From: Microbacterium bovistercoris
GTDB taxonomy: Bacteria; Actinomycetota; Actinomycetes; Actinomycetales; Microbacteriaceae
Length of the DNA stretch: 64,000 bases
Assembly: GCF_003387575.1 (NCBI RefSeq)
Contig: NZ_QUAB01000048.1
Location: 248,001-312,000 of the forward strand
Direction: 5' to 3'
The notes under the pieces were generated by a model. The model was not told the origin of the DNA, made no database searches, and saw only the letters and a list, made by a program, of their open reading frames with translations. The position numbers and the translations under genes were made by a program. Of this stretch, positions 1 through 8,587 are shown one piece after another (positions within the stretch are counted from its first letter, which is position 1; every line of letters begins with the position of its first letter).

Positions 1-2
1 TG

Positions 3-1121
3 AACTATGCGGCTCCTGTCCGCCGCTTCCTGTTCAACAGTTTTCGATCCGTTGAACTGGTGCTGTTCGACGAGCAAGTCTTCCCGGATGCGGAGGCGGA
101 CGTCGTGCTGCTCCTCGCCGACGGGCATGGGGAGGGTCCGACGGACCACGCGTTCTTCCGGCAGACCCTCAATGCGTCAACGCTTTCGCCTGCCGCGTCG
201 CCCGGCACCAAGTGGACTCCAGTCGACCCCGCGGAGAAATGGACGGGCAGCATCGTCGACCCGAACGCCATTGAGCCGCTTCGGACGCTGCGCTCGCAGG
301 GGGCATTCACCGACCTCGAAGCATGGGGCGACACGACCCTCGGGATCGTCACCGGCAACAATCGCTACTTCACGATGTCCCCCGCGCGGGCTGAACGCAT
401 CGGACTCAACTCGGACGAACTCCTCCGTCTGTCTCCTCCCGGCAGCTCGCACCTGCGCGGTCTTGAACTGACGCAGGAGATGCTCACCACGCTTGGCAGC
501 GAGGGCAAGTCGACGTACCTCTTCAAGCCCAGCGAGGAACCGTCCAAGGCCGCGCTGAACTACATCCGCGAGGGCGAGGACACCGGCGTACAAGATGCCT
601 ACAAGTGCAGGGTCCGCAAGACCTGGTACCAGGTCCCGGTCGTGAAGCCCGCCGATCTGCTGCTGACCTGCATGAACGCCGACACCCCCCGACTCACCAC
701 GAACTCTGCAAGGGCTCATCATCTGAACTCGGTGCACGGTGTGTACTTGCGCGAGGAGATCCGCGACCTCGGCGCTGATCTGCTGCCGACCGCGAGCCTG
801 AACTCGGTGACGCTGCTGAACGCCGAGATGGTCGGCCGCTCATACGGTGGCGGGATCCTGAAGATCGAACCGCGCGAAGCAGACCGGTGGGCGATGCCGC
901 ATCCAGAGCTCGTCGCTTCACGTGCGGGCGCGTTGCGTGCGCTGAAGCCGAAGATCAGCGCGCTGCTGGCGTCCGGTCGGCTGCTTGATGCTGTGGCGCT
1001 CGTCGATCAGGTGCTGCTGTGCGAAAGCGGTCTGGTCGCCTCCGATGAGATCGAGCACGTCCGCGCAGCGCACGCAGACCTGGTGCGCCGTCGAACAGTG
1101 AGGGGTGGAAGTGGCCGCTGA
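3..1121 (+). CDS. N-6 adenine DNA methyltransferase, C-terminal part (5' end outside window)
   Basis: The reading frame is already open at base 3 (NYAAPVRRFLFNSFRSVELV), so the start and the SAM-binding/NPPY half lie upstream of the window. The visible part matches the C-terminal target-recognition region of Eco57I/TaqI-like class I methyltransferases: a VRRFL..FRSVELV..FDEQVFPDA segment followed by a PADLLLTCMN...PRLTTNSARAHHLNSVHGVY stretch near codons 210-250. That Asn/Ser/His-rich segment is typical of TaqI-like specificity domains. An internal GTG at 60 is unlikely to be the true start because family-like sequence continues before it. It overlaps the next gene by a few bases, implying co-transcription. 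The family call is good; target sequence and type (II or I/III-like) cannot be read here. Confidence 0.8.
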   Translation, partial: NYAAPVRRFLFNSFRSVELVLFDEQVFPDAEADVVLLLADGHGEGPTDHAFFRQTLNASTLSPAASPGTKWTPVDPAEKWTGSIVDPNAIEPLRTLRSQGAFTDLEAWGDTTLGIVTGNNRYFTMSPARAERIGLNSDELLRLSPPGSSHLRGLELTQEMLTTLGSEGKSTYLFKPSEEPSKAALNYIREGEDTGVQDAYKCRVRKTWYQVPVVKPADLLLTCMNADTPRLTTNSARAHHLNSVHGVYLREEIRDLGADLLPTASLNSVTLLNAEMVGRSYGGGILKIEPREADRWAMPHPELVASRAGALRALKPKISALLASGRLLDAVALVDQVLLCESGLVASDEIEHVRAAHADLVRRRTVRGGSGR

Positions 1122-2142
1122 GCCGAGCGCGAAAGAGAAGGCCTGGGTCTTCTTCGACAGAATCGTCGCGGATGCGGCACCCGACGGCCAGTACACGAAC
1201 CCGTGGTTCCTCGATGACGAGGGTGTCCGCCGGTACGGTCCGGACTACACCACGCTCACGAAGCTTCTGGGGGTTCCGCTGCATCTCCGGGCTGACACCC
1301 GCACCGGCGTGCCGGCACTCGCCCTCGATGTCTGGCTCAGCTATGAACTCCGGCGCGCTGGATTCGACTCGGATGCGGCATGGCCACGCCCGACGCATCC
1401 TCGAATCCTGCCGATGCCGATCGCCAATCTGGTCAAGGCCCTCCCAGTCAAGGAACAGAAGGCGCTCACCGATCGCCTCACGAAGGCGGGGGCCATTTCG
1501 GGCGTCACGTCCGCCAGCGCAAGCATCCTCGGCAAGAACTATCTCAAACAGGTCGACGTGATCATGACGGACTGGGCGACAGGCCCCGAGCTGCTCATAT
1601 CGACCAAGCGGATGGACTCGTCGTATGGGAAGAATGCGGCGAACCGTGTCGAAGAGTCGTACGGCGACGCCAAGAACCTGCGCCTGAGGCATCCGCTCGC
1701 GGCGCTCGGATTCGTGTTCGGGCTGCGGTCCGACATCCTGCAGAAGGAGCCCGACACTGCCGAGTGGCTGATCGATCTGTTGCAGAAGCTCGGCAGAGAG
1801 GACGACGCCTATCACGCGACCTGCCTGGTGATGATCGAGTACGAGGACGACGACGCGGTGCCGTCCGACTCCGGTGAAGATCCCGAGGATCCGCTGGTTG
1901 CTGCGGGACTTGCGACCGATCCTGAGACGAACGTGCTCCCTGTCTTCACCCCCGAGGATGACGTCCTCACTGTCCTCGCGACCCTCCCGCCTGTGAAGAT
2001 CCGTCACGATGCCATGCCGGAGCAGCTGTCACCCGCACGGTTCCTCGCTGAGATGGTGAGCCGCGTTCTGGACGCGACCCCCGTCAACCTTCATCGTGAG
2101 GCACGCGTTCGCATGAAGCTGGCGCAGCCGCGAATCGACTGA
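1111..2142 (+). CDS. Methyltransferase-linked protein, candidate restriction endonuclease
   Basis: About 343 aa, not recognised as a named family. The position directly behind, and overlapping, a type II-like DNA methyltransferase suggests the cognate nuclease. A region around residues 141-190 has the feel of a PD-(D/E)XK core: a hydrophobic DVIMTDW strand, then ELLISTKRMDSSYGKNAANRVEESYGDAKNL with Glu, Lys and a conserved-looking Ser/Tyr/Asn helix. The canonical D/E-X-K spacing is not exact (S-T-K where an acid is expected), so the catalytic assignment is a guess. An acidic segment follows (EDDDAVPSDSGEDPED). I chose GTG 1111 because AGGGG at 1101-1105 is well spaced for it; GTG 1105 is the alternative. 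The 3' end converges on the next gene. Confidence 0.6.
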   Translation: MAAEPSAKEKAWVFFDRIVADAAPDGQYTNPWFLDDEGVRRYGPDYTTLTKLLGVPLHLRADTRTGVPALALDVWLSYELRRAGFDSDAAWPRPTHPRILPMPIANLVKALPVKEQKALTDRLTKAGAISGVTSASASILGKNYLKQVDVIMTDWATGPELLISTKRMDSSYGKNAANRVEESYGDAKNLRLRHPLAALGFVFGLRSDILQKEPDTAEWLIDLLQKLGREDDAYHATCLVMIEYEDDDAVPSDSGEDPEDPLVAAGLATDPETNVLPVFTPEDDVLTVLATLPPVKIRHDAMPEQLSPARFLAEMVSRVLDATPVNLHREARVRMKLAQPRID

Positions 2143-2158
2143 CCCGCCTCAGTGGGTC
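2141..2158. terminator. Short hairpin between convergent genes
   Basis: GACCCGC / GTGGGTC arms (one mismatch) with a CTCA loop span the stop codons of the two convergent genes. There is no T-run, so a bidirectional terminator role is only plausible. Confidence 0.35.
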
Positions 2159-3072
2159 GTCGTGATGCCCACCGAGTCGTGCACGATGACCGCCGCGACG
2201 CGCGCGCCCGCGCCCGCCGCCACCAGGAGCTGCTGCGGGCCGGGTGAGGCGATGTCGCCGGCGGCGTAGACGCCGGTCCGGCTGGTGCGGCCGGAACCGT
2301 CCACGATGAGATGCCCGGCGTCGTCGGCCTCCGGCGCGACGTCGCCGAGGTAGCCGAGCTCGGCATCCCACTGCGGCTGCACGAAGCCACCCTCGATCGC
2401 GTGCTCGCTGCCATCCGAGAGGCGGATGCCGGTGATCCAGCCCTTCTCGCCCTGCAGCTCGACGATCGGCGCGCGCTCGACGACGATCCCCTGCGCGAGC
2501 AGCTCCGCCTCCTCATCGGCCCCGATCGCGTCCGAGCCGTGCGTGAACACGGTGAGCCGGTCGGTCCATCGCGAGATCAGGCGAGCACGGGATGCCAGGT
2601 CCGCGGTCTCGCCGATGAGCGCGAGCCGGCGATCGCGCAGGTCCCAGGCGTCGCAGGCGACGCAGCTGAACAGGCTCACGCCGTAGAAGCCGCGCAGGTT
2701 CGGCACGTCCGGCAGCTGTTCGCGCAGCCCGGTCGCCAGCAGCACGGCGCGCGCGGACACCACTTCGTCAGGCGCACGACGGCCCACGGATGCCGCGAAT
2801 CCGGCATCCGACTCCTCGATGCCGAACACCCGCTGCCGGGTGCGCACCTCGACGTTCGGATACCCGGCGAGCTCCTCCCGGGCGAGACGGCGCAACTCGT
2901 GCGGGGGCACGCCGTCGCGAGTCAGGAAGCCGTGCGAGACGAGCGTCGCCGCGTTGCGCGGGCGATCGGCATCCACCAGCAGCACCCGCATCAGCGCTCG
3001 GCCGAGGTTGAGCGCGGCCGACAGTCCGGCGGGACCGCCGCCGACGATCAGCACGTCGTAGGGCTCAGTCAT
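2149..3072 (-). CDS. Thioredoxin-reductase-like FAD oxidoreductase
   Basis: 307 aa. The N-terminus has the FAD-binding fold (VLIVGGGPAG, residues 8-17) and an ATG motif near 113-115. A CVAC redox pair sits at 137-140, the position of the thioredoxin reductase dithiol. TGVYAAGD near the C-terminus is the second FAD contact. The NADPH site, normally GGGxSA-like, reads LIGETADLA and is degenerate, as in some actinobacterial relatives. The start is ATG 3072, overlapping the ferredoxin stop by 8 nt; longer frames upstream lie over the ferredoxin gene. Being last in the fprA-fdxA run suggests it exchanges electrons with ferredoxin or a small thiol protein. The physiological partner is not visible. 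Confidence 0.8.
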   Translation of the reverse strand: MTEPYDVLIVGGGPAGLSAALNLGRALMRVLLVDADRPRNAATLVSHGFLTRDGVPPHELRRLAREELAGYPNVEVRTRQRVFGIEESDAGFAASVGRRAPDEVVSARAVLLATGLREQLPDVPNLRGFYGVSLFSCVACDAWDLRDRRLALIGETADLASRARLISRWTDRLTVFTHGSDAIGADEEAELLAQGIVVERAPIVELQGEKGWITGIRLSDGSEHAIEGGFVQPQWDAELGYLGDVAPEADDAGHLIVDGSGRTSRTGVYAAGDIASPGPQQLLVAAGAGARVAAVIVHDSVGITTTH

Positions 3073-3412
3073 GACCGTCCGCCTGCCCTTCGACAGGCTC
3101 AGGGACCGGGAGCGCCGACACCAGCGGGTGGTCGAAGGAGTACGGGCCGACCTTCGCCGCGCCGCCGGGCGAGCCGATCTCGTCGAAGAACGCCACGTTC
3201 GCCGTGTAGTAGTCCTGCCACTCGTCGGGCAGGTCGTCCTCGTAGTAGATCGCCTCGACAGGGCACACCGGCTCGCAGGCACCGCAGTCCACGCACTCGT
3301 CGGGATGGATGTACAGCGACCGCTCACCCTCGTAGATGCAGTCCACCGGGCACTCGTCGATGCACGCGCGGTCCTTCACGTCCACGCAGGGCAGCGCGAT
3401 CACGTAGGTCAT
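3065..3412 (-). CDS. fdxA: 7Fe ferredoxin
   Basis: 115 aa. It carries the typical actinobacterial FdxA pattern: CVDVKDRACIDECPVDCIYEG near the N-terminus and CVDCGACEPVCPVEAIY near residues 40-56, giving one [3Fe-4S] and one [4Fe-4S] cluster. It carries low-potential electrons, most plausibly from FprA to the siroheme sulfite reductase upstream in the block. Its start overlaps the fprA stop (ATGA). The last dozen or so residues (PVPEPVEGQADGHD) are not part of the ferredoxin fold and come from a copy of repeat family A at 3088-3102, an in-frame extension. Confidence 0.95.
   Translation of the reverse strand: MTYVIALPCVDVKDRACIDECPVDCIYEGERSLYIHPDECVDCGACEPVCPVEAIYYEDDLPDEWQDYYTANVAFFDEIGSPGGAAKVGPYSFDHPLVSALPVPEPVEGQADGHD
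3088..3102. repeat. Repeat family A, single arm inside fdxA
   Basis: CTTCGACAGGCTCAG, identical to one arm of the 4862-4911 hairpin. Read on the minus strand it encodes PEPVEG at the ferredoxin C-terminus. Confidence 0.8.
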
Positions 3413-4806
3413 CGGACGAGCGCCCCGTCGCGCGACACGGCGACCTGCTCCTCGCGCGGCACGACCTTGACCCGCTCGCGGGTGTGCTCGTGGGTCTCAC
3501 CGAGGTGCCGCTCGTGCGCGTCCAGCGCCAGCCAGCCGTCCCAGGTCGTGTACTCCGTGCCGCCGGCGTCGAGCACGTCGAGGATGTCGTCCTCTGCCTC
3601 GACCGCCGTGAGCAGCCCCGCCTCGGCATCCGCGACGATGTTCGTGATCGTCTCCAGGGCATCCGACTTGGTGTGGCCGATCAGGCCCACCGGACCGCGC
3701 TTGATCCACCCGGTCGCATACAGACCGGGCTCGTCGTCGACGCGGCCGGCCTCGTTCGGCACCACGCCGCGGCGCTCGTCGAAGGGCGCGCCCTCGACCC
3801 GGGTGCCGTAGTAGCCGACCGCGCGGTACACCGCCTGCACGTCGTAGTCGCGGAACTCGCCGGTGCGCTCCAGCGCACCGTCCTCGCCCGCCCTGGTGCG
3901 CTCGAAGCGGATGCTCTGCACCCGGCCGTCGCCCTCGATCGACACCGGCGCGTGCCAGAAGTGGAGGTGCAGGCGCCTGCTCGCCGTTCCCGCCGGGCGC
4001 TCGCGCCAGCTGTTCAGGGTGCGCAGCATGACCTTCAGCTGGTTGGTCGACGCGGATGCCGCATCGACTCCGTCGAAGTCCTCGTCGTGCAGCACGATGT
4101 CCACGTCGCGAACCTCGCCGAGCTCGCGCAGCTCGATCGGCGTGAACTTGATGTCGGCGGGCCCGCGGCGGCCGAAGACGTGCACGTCGGTGATCGCCGA
4201 CGACTCGAGACCCGCGAGCACGTTGTCGGGCACCTCGGTCGTGCGCTGGTCCTCGCCGTGCTTGGCGAGCACGCGCGCCACGTCGAGCGCGACGTTGCCG
4301 TTGCCGATCACGGCTGCGGAGGTGGCATCCAGCGGCCAGGTGCGCGCGACATCCGGATGCCCGTCGAACCAGGCGACGAAGTCGGCAGCGCCGTAGGAGC
4401 CGGGCAGGTCGATACCGGGGATGTCGAGCGCCGCGTCGCGGATCGCCCCCGTGGCCAGGATGACGGCGTGGTACCGCTCGCGCAGCTCGTCGAGCCCGAG
4501 ATCCTTGCCCACCTCGACGTTGCCGATGAACCGGATGGTGCGGCGGTCGGCGGCCCCTGAGCCCGACGAAGGGTCCGCCTGCGCGTCGAGCATCTCGTGC
4601 AGCGAGGTGACGATGCCCTTGATGCGGGGGTGGTCGGGCGCGACGCCGTATCGGATCAGGCCGTAGGGCGCGGGAAGCGACTCGAAGAGGTCGATCTCGA
4701 CGCGGCCGCCGCGCTCCTTGACGGCGTTCGCCAGCAGGTTGCCGGCGTAGATGCCGGCAGGTCCCGATCCGACGATCGCGACGCGCAGGTTCAGAGAAGA
4801 GGTCAT
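3409..4806 (-). CDS. fprA: Ferredoxin--NADP+ reductase, adrenodoxin-reductase type
   Basis: 465 aa, the usual FprA length. FAD-binding VAIVGSGPAGIYAG is at residues 9-22, followed by the family hallmark PYGLIRYGVAPDHPRIKGI. NADP-binding VIGNGNVALDVARVL lies mid-protein, and YATGWIKRGPVGLIGHTKSDA near residue 370 is the conserved C-terminal segment. It moves electrons between NADPH and ferredoxin; the adjacent fdxA and upstream sulfite reductase make sulfite reduction the likely sink. A short Ser-Gly insertion (DPSSGSGAADRR, near residue 80) coincides with a repeat-A remnant at 4557-4571. It follows cobA by 16 nt. Confidence 0.93.
   Translation of the reverse strand: MTSSLNLRVAIVGSGPAGIYAGNLLANAVKERGGRVEIDLFESLPAPYGLIRYGVAPDHPRIKGIVTSLHEMLDAQADPSSGSGAADRRTIRFIGNVEVGKDLGLDELRERYHAVILATGAIRDAALDIPGIDLPGSYGAADFVAWFDGHPDVARTWPLDATSAAVIGNGNVALDVARVLAKHGEDQRTTEVPDNVLAGLESSAITDVHVFGRRGPADIKFTPIELRELGEVRDVDIVLHDEDFDGVDAASASTNQLKVMLRTLNSWRERPAGTASRRLHLHFWHAPVSIEGDGRVQSIRFERTRAGEDGALERTGEFRDYDVQAVYRAVGYYGTRVEGAPFDERRGVVPNEAGRVDDEPGLYATGWIKRGPVGLIGHTKSDALETITNIVADAEAGLLTAVEAEDDILDVLDAGGTEYTTWDGWLALDAHERHLGETHEHTRERVKVVPREEQVAVSRDGALVR
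4557..4571. repeat. Repeat family A remnant inside fprA
   Basis: CTGAGCCCGACGAAG, a one-base-shorter-core variant of the family A arm, encoding PSSGSG in a surface loop of FprA. Confidence 0.6.
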
Positions 4807-4822
4807 GGTGGTTCTTTCGTAC

Positions 4823-5620
4823 TCAGAGTGAGGAGAGGGTGAGCAGCGCGTCGGTCCAGCCCTTCGACAGGCTCAGGGACCCAATCTCCTGGGTCGCTGA
4901 GCCTGTCGAAGCGAGGCGGACGACATCGCCGACGATCACGACCGCGGGCGAGCGCACCTGTCGCGCGGCGGCGAGGTGGGCGATGGTGCCGAGCGTGCCG
5001 ATCGTGACGCGCTGCCTCTCGCCGTAACCGTCCTCGACGATCGCGACGGGGCAGTCCGCCCCGCGCTCGCCGGCGGCCAGCACGTGCGCGGAGTGGCCGA
5101 GGGTGTTCACGCCCATCAGGAGGATCACCGTGTGGTCGGAGCCGCCGGGCAGGTGCTGGATCTGGTCGTGCGCGCTGACGACGGTGAACGAGGTCGCGAC
5201 GCCGCGGTGGGTCACCGGGATACCCGCGGCAGCCGGTACCGAGATCGCGCTGGTGACGCCCGCGACGACCTCGACGGGGATGCCTGCCGACTCGCAGTGC
5301 AGCTGCTCCTCTCGTCCGCGGCCGAGCACGAACGGGTCGCCGCCCTTCAGGCGCACGACGTTCCGTCCGGCGAGCGCCTCCTGCACGAGAAGGGCGTTGA
5401 TGCCGTCCTGCGGCACCTTGTGGTGGCCGGGCAGCTTGCCGACGTCGACGACGTCGGCGGTGAGCTCGACACCTTCTGCGGCGAGCTGCTCGAGCACGGC
5501 GCGGGCGCCGAGGCGGTCGGCGACGATGACGTCGGCCTGCTGCAGCGCGCGCAGTCCGCGCAGGGTGAGCAGGCCGGCATCGCCGGGTCCCGCTCCGACG
5601 AGGGTGACGCGTCCGGTCAC
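4823..5620 (-). CDS. cobA: Uroporphyrinogen-III C-methyltransferase (siroheme synthesis)
   Basis: 265 aa. It makes precorrin-2 from uroporphyrinogen III with two SAM, the first step to siroheme, the cofactor of the sulfite reductase in this block. Family motifs are VTLVGAGPGDAGLLTLRGL at the N-terminus, VRLKGGDPFVLGRG near residues 88-101, and GIPVTHRG...T near 140. No CysG-type dehydrogenase/ferrochelatase domain is fused; the separate chelatase is at 13551-14231. The start is GTG 5620, overlapping the permease stop (GTGA). The C-terminal tail (TGSATQEIGSLSLSKGW) is written by a repeat-A hairpin and looks like an acquired extension. Confidence 0.93.
   Translation of the reverse strand: MTGRVTLVGAGPGDAGLLTLRGLRALQQADVIVADRLGARAVLEQLAAEGVELTADVVDVGKLPGHHKVPQDGINALLVQEALAGRNVVRLKGGDPFVLGRGREEQLHCESAGIPVEVVAGVTSAISVPAAAGIPVTHRGVATSFTVVSAHDQIQHLPGGSDHTVILLMGVNTLGHSAHVLAAGERGADCPVAIVEDGYGERQRVTIGTLGTIAHLAAARQVRSPAVVIVGDVVRLASTGSATQEIGSLSLSKGWTDALLTLSSL
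4862..4911. repeat. Repeat family A, inverted pair (hairpin) inside cobA 3' end
   Basis: CTTCGACAGGCTCAG at 4862-4876 pairs perfectly with CTGAGCCTGTCGAAG at 4897-4911; the loop also pairs (GACCC/GGGTC). It is translated as the CobA tail. Confidence 0.85.
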
Positions 5621-6618
5621 TTTCCACCTCCCAGGAGAAGGCCCCGGCTGCGCAGCATCCGCCGCTCGATGGGGCCGAAGATCACGAGTTCGATGAGGAT
5701 TCCGATGGCGAGGATCAGGATGATGGTTCCGAGCACCGCCGCGAGATCGGCGAGTTCACGGGACTGATCGAGCATGGTGCCGAGGCCGAAGCCGATCGAT
5801 CCGCCGGTGGTGATGATCTCCGCGGCCATCAGCGACCGCCACGAGAAAGCCCAGCCCTGCTTGAGCCCGGCGAAGTATCCGGGCAGGGACGCCGGCAGCA
5901 CCACCTCGGTGGCCAGTTGCCACCGGCTGGCTCCCAGCACCGTGCCGACCCGGCGCAGCTGCGGCGGCACCTGGTCGATGCCCGAGAGCAGGCCGTTCAC
6001 GATCGACGGGATCGCACCCATCAGGATCACGAAGTACGCGGTGGCGTCGGAGAGGCCGAACCAGATGATCGCCGCGGGCACCCAGGCCACCGAGGGCAGC
6101 ACCTGCAGTCCCGAGATCAGCGGGCCCGCAGCGCGGCGGAGCACCTTCACCTCGGCGAGCAGCATGCCGAGCGCCGTGCCGATGACGATCGCGATGAGGA
6201 ATCCGATCACGCCGCGTTCGAGGCTGGTCGCCACGGCCTCCTGCAGTCGACCGGACGCCCAGGCGTCGCCGAGCGCCGACGCGACCTGGATCGGGCTGGG
6301 TGCCTTGTCGGGGCGCGGGTTCGCGATCATGACGTACAACTGCCAGATCGCGAGCAGTGCCAGCAGCAGGATGATCGGCGGCAGCGCCTTCGACAGGACC
6401 TCCCGCACCAGCGAGGGGCGCTGCGCCTCGTCGGATTGCAGGCGGTCGAGGCCGGCGGAGAGGGTGTCGAGCTCGTCCTTGGCGCCCTTCGTCACTTCGT
6501 CTCGCTCCGCTCGCTCAGTACGGCGCTCCTCGCTGCGCTCGTCGCTCAGGGTCCGGTCGCCCGCACCCTGAGCGAGCGAAGCGAGACGAAGGGTCTCTGC
6601 AGAAGCTTCAGGAGGCAT
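5617..6618 (-). CDS. ABC transporter permease, SsuC/TauC family
   Basis: 333 aa with six or so membrane segments from about residue 75 on and the EAA-type loop AELGASRWQL-like sequence (VGTVLGASRWQLATEVVLPASLPGYFAGLKQG) near residues 225-255. It is the membrane subunit of a BPD-type importer for sulfonates, taurine, sulfate esters or related anions. The first ~70 residues are charged and poorly conserved; parts (ASLAQGAGDRTLSDERSEERRTERAERDEV) come from two copies of repeat family B. ATG 6618 has GGAGG four bases away within the end of the ATPase gene (11 nt overlap). Context in the sulfur block favours an organosulfur substrate. Confidence 0.88.
   Translation of the reverse strand: MPPEASAETLRLASLAQGAGDRTLSDERSEERRTERAERDEVTKGAKDELDTLSAGLDRLQSDEAQRPSLVREVLSKALPPIILLLALLAIWQLYVMIANPRPDKAPSPIQVASALGDAWASGRLQEAVATSLERGVIGFLIAIVIGTALGMLLAEVKVLRRAAGPLISGLQVLPSVAWVPAAIIWFGLSDATAYFVILMGAIPSIVNGLLSGIDQVPPQLRRVGTVLGASRWQLATEVVLPASLPGYFAGLKQGWAFSWRSLMAAEIITTGGSIGFGLGTMLDQSRELADLAAVLGTIILILAIGILIELVIFGPIERRMLRSRGLLLGGGK
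6494..6591. repeat. Repeat family B, inverted pair inside permease 5' end
   Basis: One arm begins CTTCGTCTCGCT at 6494 and runs to CGCTCAG at 6517; its near reverse complement lies at 6568-6591. Both are translated in the permease N-terminal extension. Confidence 0.8.
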
Positions 6619-7480
6619 TGCGGGCGATCTCCTTCCTCAGCTCGGCGGTGATCTCGGTGGCCAGCGCCGCCACCTCTGGCGACTCGATCCGGCGGCCGGT
6701 GGTGTTGCGGATGCGCCACTCCCCCGCGATACGGCCGGGCCGGCTCGACAGCAGGATCACCCGCTGACCCAGCCGCGCCGCCTCGCGCACGTTGTGCGTG
6801 ACGAACACGATCGTGCGACCGGTGGCGCGCCAGACCCGCTCCAGCTCCTCGTGCAGCAGGTCGCGGGTGATCGCGTCGAGAGCGGCGAAGGGCTCGTCCA
6901 TCAGCAGCACCGACCGGTCCTGGGCCAGGGCACGCGCGAGCGCCACGCGCTGCCGCATCCCGCCGGAGAGCTCGTGCGGGCGCTTGTCGGCAGCTTCGGA
7001 GAGATTGACGGTGCCGAGCAGCCGCTCGGCCTCGGCGCGGCGCTCGCCGCGCGGCAGCCCGCGCAGTCGGAGTGCCAGTTCGACGTTCTTCCGTGCGGTG
7101 AGCCAGGGCATCAGCGCGGACTCCTGGAACATGACCGCGGCGCCGCCGTCCGGCGTGACGATCTCGCCGGCCGTCGCAGGCTCGAGACCGGCGACGAGAT
7201 TCAGCAGGGTCGACTTGCCGCATCCGGATGCCCCGAGCAGGCAGACGAACTCGCCGGGTGCGATGTCGAGCGAGATGTCGTCGAGCACCACCGGACCCGT
7301 GCCGTACCGCTTGGTGACGTGCGAGAGGCGCACCGAGGGGGCGACGACGGGCGCCGGCGCAGCAAGCGGCGTGACGCCGTCGAAGCTCGGCGTCAGCCGG
7401 GCGGCACCCTTCGACGGGCTCAGGGACCCAGGGCTCTGGGCCGCTGAGGCGGTCGAAGCGTCCTCGGTGCGCACTCCCAT
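6608..7480 (-). CDS. ABC transporter ATP-binding protein, SsuB/TauB family
   Basis: 290 aa. Walker A GASGCGKST, ABC signature LSGGMRQRVALARAL, Walker B VLLMDEPFAALD and switch FVTHNVREA are all intact, so this is an active ATPase pairing with the permease at 5617-6618. The real domain begins near residue 50 (VRLSHVTKRYG); the residues before it include SPGSLSPSKGAARL, encoded by a repeat-A hairpin. The start ATG 7480 overlaps the binding-protein stop as TGATG. A longer open frame upstream overlies the binding protein and is not used. Confidence 0.92.
   Translation of the reverse strand: MGVRTEDASTASAAQSPGSLSPSKGAARLTPSFDGVTPLAAPAPVVAPSVRLSHVTKRYGTGPVVLDDISLDIAPGEFVCLLGASGCGKSTLLNLVAGLEPATAGEIVTPDGGAAVMFQESALMPWLTARKNVELALRLRGLPRGERRAEAERLLGTVNLSEAADKRPHELSGGMRQRVALARALAQDRSVLLMDEPFAALDAITRDLLHEELERVWRATGRTIVFVTHNVREAARLGQRVILLSSRPGRIAGEWRIRNTTGRRIESPEVAALATEITAELRKEIARNAS
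7409..7458. repeat. Repeat family A, inverted pair inside ABC ATPase 5' end
   Basis: CTTCGACGGGCTCAG at 7409-7423 faces CTGAGGCGGTCGAAG at 7444-7458; one mismatch between arms. Translated in the ATPase N-terminal extension. Confidence 0.8.
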
Positions 7481-8544
7481 CAGTCCTCCCCGAGCCCCGC
7501 GGCCGAGACCGGCTCCTGGCCGGCGTCCTTCAACTGCGCGTTCAGCGCGCGCAGGTCGAACAGCCCGTCGATCGCGCCCTTCTTCTGCGTTCCGGCGGCG
7601 AGGCCGTTGCTCACGAGCTTCTCGAAGGTCTCCGCGTGCGGGTCGACCGTGAACGTCACGTTCTGCAGCGCACGCGCGAGCACCTCGTCGGACAGACCCT
7701 TGCCCGTGGCATCCTCCAGCGCGCCGTTGATCACGGCGGGCGCCTCGGCGGCGTTGTCGTCGAGCCACTGCACCGAGGCGATGTGCCCCTCGAGCAGCTC
7801 TTCCACGGCCTCCGGATGCTCCTTCGCGAAGTCCTTCCGCACCAGCAGCACCGTCGTCGGGAACGCACCGTCCTTCCAGAGGTCCTTCTCGTCGATGAGC
7901 ACCTTCGCACCGGCGTCGACCACCAGCCGCGACACCCACGGCTCGGGCACCCAGGCCCCGTCGACCTCGCCGTCCTGGAACAGCGTCAGCGTCTGCGCGT
8001 TCTCGGTGGGGGTGATGTTCACGTCACCGCCGCCCGAGACGGAGGTCTCGAAACCCTCATCCGCCAACCAGCTGCGCAGCGCCACGTCCTGCGTGTTGCC
8101 GAGCTGCGGGGTCGCGAGAGTCGCGCCCTTCAGGTCCGAGGCGGTCTTGATCTCGTCGCTCACGACCAGCGCCGCGCCACCCGAGGTCGCGCCGGCGATG
8201 ATGTTCGCGGACTGCCCGCCCGACTGGATGAACGTGTTGATCGCCGGGTTCGGGCCGATGTAGGTGGCATCGATCGCGCCCGCCGAGAGCGCCTCGATCG
8301 CGGCGGGGCCGGCGTTGAACACCTCGGTCTTCACCTCGACGTCGCCCAGTGCATCCTGGAACAGCCCTTCCGAGACGCCGACCAGCGCGGGCGCGTGGGT
8401 CACGTTCGCGAAGTAGCCGAGGCGCAGCTCGGCGAGGTCGTCCTTGCCCGTGCCCTGGTCGGCGGATGCCGAGGCGCAGCCCGCGAGCATCATCGCTGCA
8501 AGTCCCAGGGCGGTCAGAGCGGTGGTCTTGCGGGTGTTCTTCAC
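7480..8544 (-). CDS. ABC substrate-binding lipoprotein, aliphatic sulfonate/taurine/nitrate type
   Basis: 354 aa. Signal peptide with lipobox LAGC at about residues 20-23, then the SsuA/TauA-like fold (LRLGYFANVTHAPALVGVSEGLF; GAIDATYIGPNPAINTF; VDGAWVPEPW). It captures the ligand outside the membrane for the ATPase/permease encoded next. Start GTG 8544 has GAGGAGG at a good distance. It follows cysN by 43 nt in the same direction. The sequence does not fix the ligand; the sulfur-assimilation context makes sulfonates or sulfate esters more likely than nitrate. Confidence 0.88.
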   Translation of the reverse strand: MKNTRKTTALTALGLAAMMLAGCASASADQGTGKDDLAELRLGYFANVTHAPALVGVSEGLFQDALGDVEVKTEVFNAGPAAIEALSAGAIDATYIGPNPAINTFIQSGGQSANIIAGATSGGAALVVSDEIKTASDLKGATLATPQLGNTQDVALRSWLADEGFETSVSGGGDVNITPTENAQTLTLFQDGEVDGAWVPEPWVSRLVVDAGAKVLIDEKDLWKDGAFPTTVLLVRKDFAKEHPEAVEELLEGHIASVQWLDDNAAEAPAVINGALEDATGKGLSDEVLARALQNVTFTVDPHAETFEKLVSNGLAAGTQKKGAIDGLFDLRALNAQLKDAGQEPVSAAGLGED

Positions 8545-8587
8545 GGTTTTCGCCTCCTCAGCGTCGGTGTTGCGGATGGTGTCGGGT

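Noticed and set aside
2311..4560. Very long open frames antisense to fprA, cysN, sulfite reductase, the serine-hydrolase-like gene and others
   Set aside because: High GC at third positions keeps antisense frames open. Their proteins are rich in Arg, Gly, Ala, Val and match no family, while the other strand carries clear conserved genes.
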